Source of the DNA: Pseudomonas salomonii
GTDB lineage: Bacteria; Pseudomonadota; Gammaproteobacteria; Pseudomonadales; Pseudomonadaceae
Length of the DNA: 64,000 nt
Assembly (NCBI RefSeq): GCF_900107155.1
Contig: NZ_FNOX01000016.1
Span: 62,735-126,734 of the forward strand
Reading direction: 5' to 3'
The first letter of the stretch is position 1, and each line of letters starts with the position of its first letter. The position numbers and the translations under genes are program-made. Below, one piece after another: positions 60,706 through 64,000 of this stretch. The notes under the pieces were generated by a model. That model saw nothing but the letters and a program-made list of their open reading frames with translations. It did no database searches and was not told the origin of the DNA.

Positions 60706-60777
60706 ATGAGCGTTTCTGAGAGTTCGTACTCACACAGCACCATCGTCACCACCGCCCAGCCCGGAGGTGCCCAATGA
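60706..60777 (+). CDS. 23-codon leader ORF coupled to the DUF3077 gene
   Basis: It encodes MSVSESSYSHSTIVTTAQPG-GAQ. TAGGAG lies 9 bp before the ATG, and its TGA overlaps the ATG of the DUF3077 gene (ATGA). It may be a translated leader that delivers ribosomes to the next gene. Its length is below normal gene-calling limits. Confidence 0.5.
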   Translation: MSVSESSYSHSTIVTTAQPGGAQ

Positions 60778-61082
60778 TCAACCCACCTCTCAACAAAACC
60801 CTCGGCATCATCACCTTCTCCACCTGCGGCAAACAGCCCAACCTGCACCGTCTATTCCGCGTCAATGCCGGCGTGCCCATTCGCGATGCCCTGGAGCATG
60901 CTTCCGAGTTGCTGCACTGCTCCAAAATGCTCGCGTTGGATGCTGCCATGGACAAAGACGCGGACCGTTATGCCTGGGCGGCGCATTATTTGGGGGAGAT
61001 GGCGAAGGCGGTGGTGGATGATTTGGCGAATGGGATGTTGCCCAATGGGGTGATGGAGGAAGGGGACGCTGTTTCGGTGTAA
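60774..61082 (+). CDS. DUF3077 family protein
   Basis: This 102-residue soluble protein has the family core LFRVNAGVPIRDALEHASEL and DADRYAWAAHYLGEMAKAVVDDL. Pseudomonas genomes carry several such genes, often in accessory areas; the function is unknown. GGAGG lies 6 bp before the ATG, and the start overlaps the leader ORF stop. Confidence 0.82.
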   Translation: MINPPLNKTLGIITFSTCGKQPNLHRLFRVNAGVPIRDALEHASELLHCSKMLALDAAMDKDADRYAWAAHYLGEMAKAVVDDLANGMLPNGVMEEGDAVSV

Positions 61083-61112
61083 GCGGGTGGTTTGAGGGTG
61101 TGGCGGCTGGCG

Positions 61113-61139
61113 TCATCGCAGGCAAGCCAGCTCCCACAT
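61113..61139. repeat. Single REP half, TCGCAGGCAAGCCAGCTCCC subtype
   Basis: One arm of the second REP subtype without its partner, after the DUF3077 gene. Confidence 0.75.
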
Positions 61140-61175
61140 CGGTCGGTGTACATCTGTTGAAGCAGCGTTAGCAGT

Positions 61176-61208
61176 AAAAAAGACCTTGGGGCGCCAGGGT
61201 CTTTTTTT
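61176..61208. terminator. Bidirectional-type terminator
   Basis: AAAAAAGACCTTGG-ggcg-CCAGGGTCTTTTTTT: a strong stem with A-run and T-run on its two sides, between the DUF3077 and LysE genes. Confidence 0.85.
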
Positions 61209-61381
61209 GCCTGCAGAATCCAGATCAAACGTGCGCGATGTTTGTGTACGGCAGCGAGGCGAAGTCGATCATGTGCCTTACCGTGAGCGGTGTATGACGT
61301 TTTGCTCGCGGATCTGTATCTAACGCCCTGCTTTTCAACGCCCTACCATGGCACCCAGCACAATACTGCAGGAGTGACACC

Positions 61382-62017
61382 ATGCCCGAACTGTCCAGCT
61401 GGCTTGCTTATGGCCTGATCTCCCTCGGGATGGTGCTGACGCCCGGGCCGAATATGATTTACCTCATTTCCCGCTCGATCTGCCAGGGGCGCACGGCCGG
61501 GTTGATTTCCCTCGGTGGCGTTGCCTTGGGTTTTCTTGTTTATATGTTCTGCGCAGCGCTGGGGATTACCGCATTGGTGATGGCGGTGCCGTTTGCCTAC
61601 GACGCGTTGCGGCTCGGTGGCGCGTTGTACCTAGTGTACCTGGCCTGGCAGGCGGTGAAGCCGGGTGGCCGGTCGCCGTTCCAAGTCCGGGACTTGCCCC
61701 AGGACAGCCCGCGAAAGTTGTTCATGATGGGCTTGGTGACCAACCTGCTGAACCCCAAAGTGGCGGTGATGTATTTGTCGTTGTTGCCGCAGTTTATTGA
61801 CCCGAATGGGCATGGCAGTGTGCTGATGCAATCACTGATCCTGGGTTTTACGCAGATTGCCATCAGCGTGAGCGTCAATGCGGTGATTGCAATGATGGCG
61901 GGCTCCATCGCCGTGTTCTTCGTCACCCGTCCGAGTTGGCAGGTGTTTCAGCGTTGGGTGATGGGCTCGGTGCTGATGGGCTTGGCTCTGCGGATGGCGG
62001 TTGAAGGGCGGCGGTAA
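61382..62017 (+). CDS. LysE-family exporter
   Basis: This 211-residue protein has six hydrophobic helices. The family core GMVLTPGPNMIYLISRSICQ GRTAG region is at the N-terminus and MGLVTNLLNPKVAVMYLSLLP in the centre. Members export amino acids or homoserine lactones; the substrate is unknown. Confidence 0.9.
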   Translation: MPELSSWLAYGLISLGMVLTPGPNMIYLISRSICQGRTAGLISLGGVALGFLVYMFCAALGITALVMAVPFAYDALRLGGALYLVYLAWQAVKPGGRSPFQVRDLPQDSPRKLFMMGLVTNLLNPKVAVMYLSLLPQFIDPNGHGSVLMQSLILGFTQIAISVSVNAVIAMMAGSIAVFFVTRPSWQVFQRWVMGSVLMGLALRMAVEGRR

Positions 62018-62063
62018 GAGGGTGGTTGCAACGTTGTGTTAGGGGTGGTTAACAGGAGGCTGC

Positions 62064-62714
62064 GTGCTTGAAGTGTGGGGGCGACGTTCGTCATTCAATG
62101 TTCAGAAGGTCATGTGGCTTATAGGTGAGTTAGGTCTGGCCCACCGCCATATTCCCGCGGGCGGCCAATACGGCCTCAAGGATTCGCCAGCGTTTCTGCG
62201 CATGAACCCCCATGGGCGCGTGCCTGTCATAAAAGATGATGACGGGACAGTGGTGTGGGAGTCGCACAGTATTCTCAGATACCTTGCCGCGCGTCATGGG
62301 GCATCTGGTTTCTGGAGTGAGGACCCAGCTCAGCGCTCTCAAGTTGACCGTTGGATGGATTGGTCTCAAACCAGCTTGCAGCCGACGTTTTTAAATGGTG
62401 TGTTTTGGGGCTTTTACCGAACCCCTGAGGCGTTGCGGGATCCGCAAGCTATCGAAAAAAGCATCAGCCTCTGCGCTCAATATTTTGAGTTACTTGACCA
62501 GGTCTTGAGCGAGCAGCCCTTTCTGGGTGGGGAACGTTTGTCGTTGGCAGACATTACTGTTGGCACACATCTGTACCGTTACTTCTCTTTAGCTATTTCC
62601 CGCCCACTCACTCCTCACGTTGAGGCGTGGTATCAAAGACTCCGGGAGCGTGAAGCTTATCGCGAGCACGTCATGATCCCTTTCGAAGAGCTTTTCGGTC
62701 GGTTGGATTATTAG
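62064..62714 (+). CDS. Glutathione S-transferase
   Basis: This 216-residue protein has an N-terminal thioredoxin-like half (LEVWGRRSSFNVQKVMWLIG with the catalytic Ser region, NPHGRVPVIKDDDG, WESHSILRYLA) and a helical C-terminal half (LSLADITVGTHLYRYFSL). The GTG start follows AGGAGG. It is downstream of the LysE gene on the same strand, 46 bp away. Confidence 0.9.
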   Translation: MLEVWGRRSSFNVQKVMWLIGELGLAHRHIPAGGQYGLKDSPAFLRMNPHGRVPVIKDDDGTVVWESHSILRYLAARHGASGFWSEDPAQRSQVDRWMDWSQTSLQPTFLNGVFWGFYRTPEALRDPQAIEKSISLCAQYFELLDQVLSEQPFLGGERLSLADITVGTHLYRYFSLAISRPLTPHVEAWYQRLREREAYREHVMIPFEELFGRLDY

Positions 62715-62775
62715 CCGAGGCGATCAGAAGGGGCGTTGAAACTTCTAGTCTTGAAAAGCTGTTGCTCAGCGAGCC

Positions 62776-62945
62776 ATGCCGGCGCCGTTATTCTGGTTGG
62801 CGCTGGGATGTCAGCGGTTGGCCTGGCTGTTTCGCTCGCCCGTGGTCTGGCGATGCCTGGACGCTGGCGTAGCCGTATTGATGGTGTACCTGGCCGGTAT
62901 GTTGATCACCGACTCACTGTATATCTTTCAGATAGTCCTTGAGGG
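62776..62945 (+). pseudogene. Remnant of a second LysE/ArgO-type transporter
   Basis: The frame reads PAPLFWLALGCQRLAWLFRS and VVWRCLDAGVAVLMVYLAGM, matching the last helix region of LysE/ArgO exporters, with nothing of the first 150 residues. It has no usable start and runs into the antisense of the next gene. Confidence 0.55.
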
Positions 62946-63243
62946 TGATCAGCGGGGTACTTAGCTCATCAAGACGGCTCGCCTGCTGCACATCCTTGAA
63001 CAGTTTGAGTAGCTCACGGCCCAGTACGGTGTCGGCGCCGCCTAGCGCATTCAAGGCCTGGGCAATGCACTCATTTAGCTTGCGTTGAATCGTCGCCAAA
63101 TCCCCCTGGCGCACCAACAACCCAAACACTTCGCGCTCATACCCATCCATCACCAGGTCATCGCGCAGCAACGGGCTCGCGCCGTCCGTCTCATGCACCA
63201 GCTTGAGAGCAAAAAGCGCAACAGCTTCCAGCGTCAATTCCAT
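62914..63243 (-). CDS. Hypothetical protein, 109 aa
   Basis: This helical soluble protein starts MELTLEAVALFALKLVHETD and contains VFGLLVRQGDLATIQRKLNE. GAGGAA lies 8 bp before the ATG. No family is recognised. It is convergent with the LysE remnant and overlaps it. Confidence 0.6.
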   Translation of the reverse strand: MELTLEAVALFALKLVHETDGASPLLRDDLVMDGYEREVFGLLVRQGDLATIQRKLNECIAQALNALGGADTVLGRELLKLFKDVQQASRLDELSTPLITLKDYLKDIQ

Positions 63244-63305
63244 GGTTCCGTTTCCTCGAGGTCTGCGTTCGCCTGCCTATACTCACTTTTCTGCAGGCGA
63301 AAAAA

Positions 63306-63336
63306 AAGGCCTTGAATTTCAAGGGCTTTCTTTCGA
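63306..63336. terminator. Terminator-like palindrome before the rrn promoter
   Basis: AAAAAGG-CCTTGAA-t-TTCAAGG-GCTTTCTTT: a perfect 7-bp stem with A and T runs. It would isolate the rRNA promoter from upstream transcription. Confidence 0.55.
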
Positions 63337-63669
63337 ACCTGTGTAAAAGCGGGTGAGAGCCGGTTTGATAGTCAGGGGCTGAAGAGACATTGCGCGCTTA
63401 AGCAAATGTCAGGTCTGTTGATTCGCCGGCTTTTCCTCGCCGCCGATTGCAAGCCGTGACGCCTGGGCAAGGTCGCGCGTTTGGCATTAGCCGCGCTGTC
63501 AGGCGATCGAGCACTCTATATAGCTGCAACCCTGGCGCTGTGAACTAATCGAAAAGAATGTCAGGAAGGGGGTTGACCACATATTTGAATACTGTACTAT
63601 TCGCCTCCCGCTGACGAGCAGCTTGAAGCCGGTTCTGGTTCAAGTAATTGATTTTGATAAAGAAATCGC

Positions 63670-63697
63670 TTGACAGCAAATGAGGTCGCTGTAGAAT
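63670..63697 (+). promoter_or_regulatory. rRNA operon promoter (P1-like)
   Basis: TTGACA (63670-63675), a 16-bp spacer and TAGAAT (63692-63697), followed by a GC-rich discriminator GCGCGCC. An AT-rich UP-element-like stretch (TTGATTTTGATAAAGAAATC) lies just upstream. Confidence 0.88.
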
Positions 63698-63733
63698 GCG
63701 CGCCTCGGTTGAGACGAAAGATCTTAACCAACC

Positions 63734-63745
63734 GCTCTTTAACAA
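63734..63745 (+). promoter_or_regulatory. boxA antitermination element
   Basis: GCTCTTTAACAA is a perfect boxA, recognised as RNA by NusB/S10 in the rRNA leader. Confidence 0.9.
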
Positions 63746-63894
63746 CTGAATCAAGCAATTCGTGTGGGTGCTTGTGGAGTCAGACTGATAGTCAACAAGA
63801 TTATCAGCATCACAAGTTACTCCGCGAGAAATCAAAGATGTAACCAACGATTGCTGAGCCAAGTTTAGGGTTTCTTAAAAACCCAAAGATGTTT

Positions 63895-64000
63895 GAACTG
63901 AAGAGTTTGATCATGGCTCAGATTGAACGCTGGCGGCAGGCCTAACACATGCAAGTCGAGCGGTAGAGAGAAGCTTGCTTCTCTTGAGAGCGGCGGACGG
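63895..64000 (+). rRNA. rrs: 16S ribosomal RNA, 5' part
   Basis: GAACTGAAGAGTTTGATCAT is followed by the conserved region GGCTCAGATTGAACGCTGGC and the V1 area with GAGAGAAGCTTGCTTCTCTT. This is the start of a Pseudomonas 16S gene; the rest is beyond the window. Confidence 0.98.

Noticed and set aside
63545..63862. 105-codon minus-strand frame over the rrn promoter
   Set aside because: It covers the TTGACA/TAGAAT promoter and boxA of the rRNA operon; coding is very unlikely.

Overview
The window comes from a gamma-proteobacterium of the genus Pseudomonas, most likely the P. fluorescens group. The evidence is the GC-rich pseudomonad codon use, repeated GTGGGAGCGGGCTTGCTCGCGA-type REP/REPIN palindromes between genes, the cyoABCDE, cysZ-trxB and folM-folE-folX blocks, a bacteriophytochrome, and a 16S rRNA start of Pseudomonas type at the right edge. 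Most of it is ordinary core genome. From about 54.1 kb to the rRNA operon it is accessory DNA.

Layout. 0-7 kb: cysZ (partial), trxB, then a six-gene minus-strand pterin operon (ABM-domain protein, folM, folE, folX, DUF1244, hopJ). A MerR-type regulator resembling class II LitR is divergent from it, and a PilZ-like gene and a short LOV photoreceptor lie close by. 7-24 kb: flavodoxin, a LysR regulator with cidA/cidB-type genes, a lipid-type catabolic block (class II aldolase, MEST-like hydrolase, SDR, DUF1302 and DUF1329 outer-envelope pair, large LuxR regulator), AraC with an EamA exporter, norR divergent from hmp, and dsbB. 25-31 kb: cyoABCDE and queC. 31-35 kb: an XRE regulator plus a YhhQ-like permease, divergent from an atypical SHMT-like PLP enzyme, followed by a Tat-exported aminotransferase (PtaA-like). 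35-47 kb: hypothetical genes, a decayed multi-haem cytochrome c gene, an aminotransferase, an orphan amino-acid-binding protein, a diguanylate cyclase, a PhoD-like phosphatase, and a second light-sensing block (response regulator, haem oxygenase bphO, bacteriophytochrome bphP). 47-54 kb: a small cytochrome c, an LTA-synthase-like sulfatase, a membrane protein and a sialidase-like protein, divergent from a QseBC/PmrAB-like two-component system.

54-61 kb is an accessory hotspot. It holds a colicin-E3-type rRNase bacteriocin with an Im3-like immunity protein and an unknown third gene. Next is an antitoxin whose PIN toxin is cut off after 39 codons. At that point an AT-richer three-gene operon begins: HEPN protein, KGGVGR-type ParA-like ATPase and P-loop ATPase. 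This operon is the best candidate in the window for an uncharacterised (anti-phage-type) system. A structured three-way-junction RNA and a DUF3077 gene close the hotspot. 61-64 kb: LysE exporter, GST, a LysE-like remnant, a small hypothetical gene, and the promoter, boxA and first ~106 nt of an rrn operon.

All functions come from reading motifs and recalled family knowledge. No database search was run.
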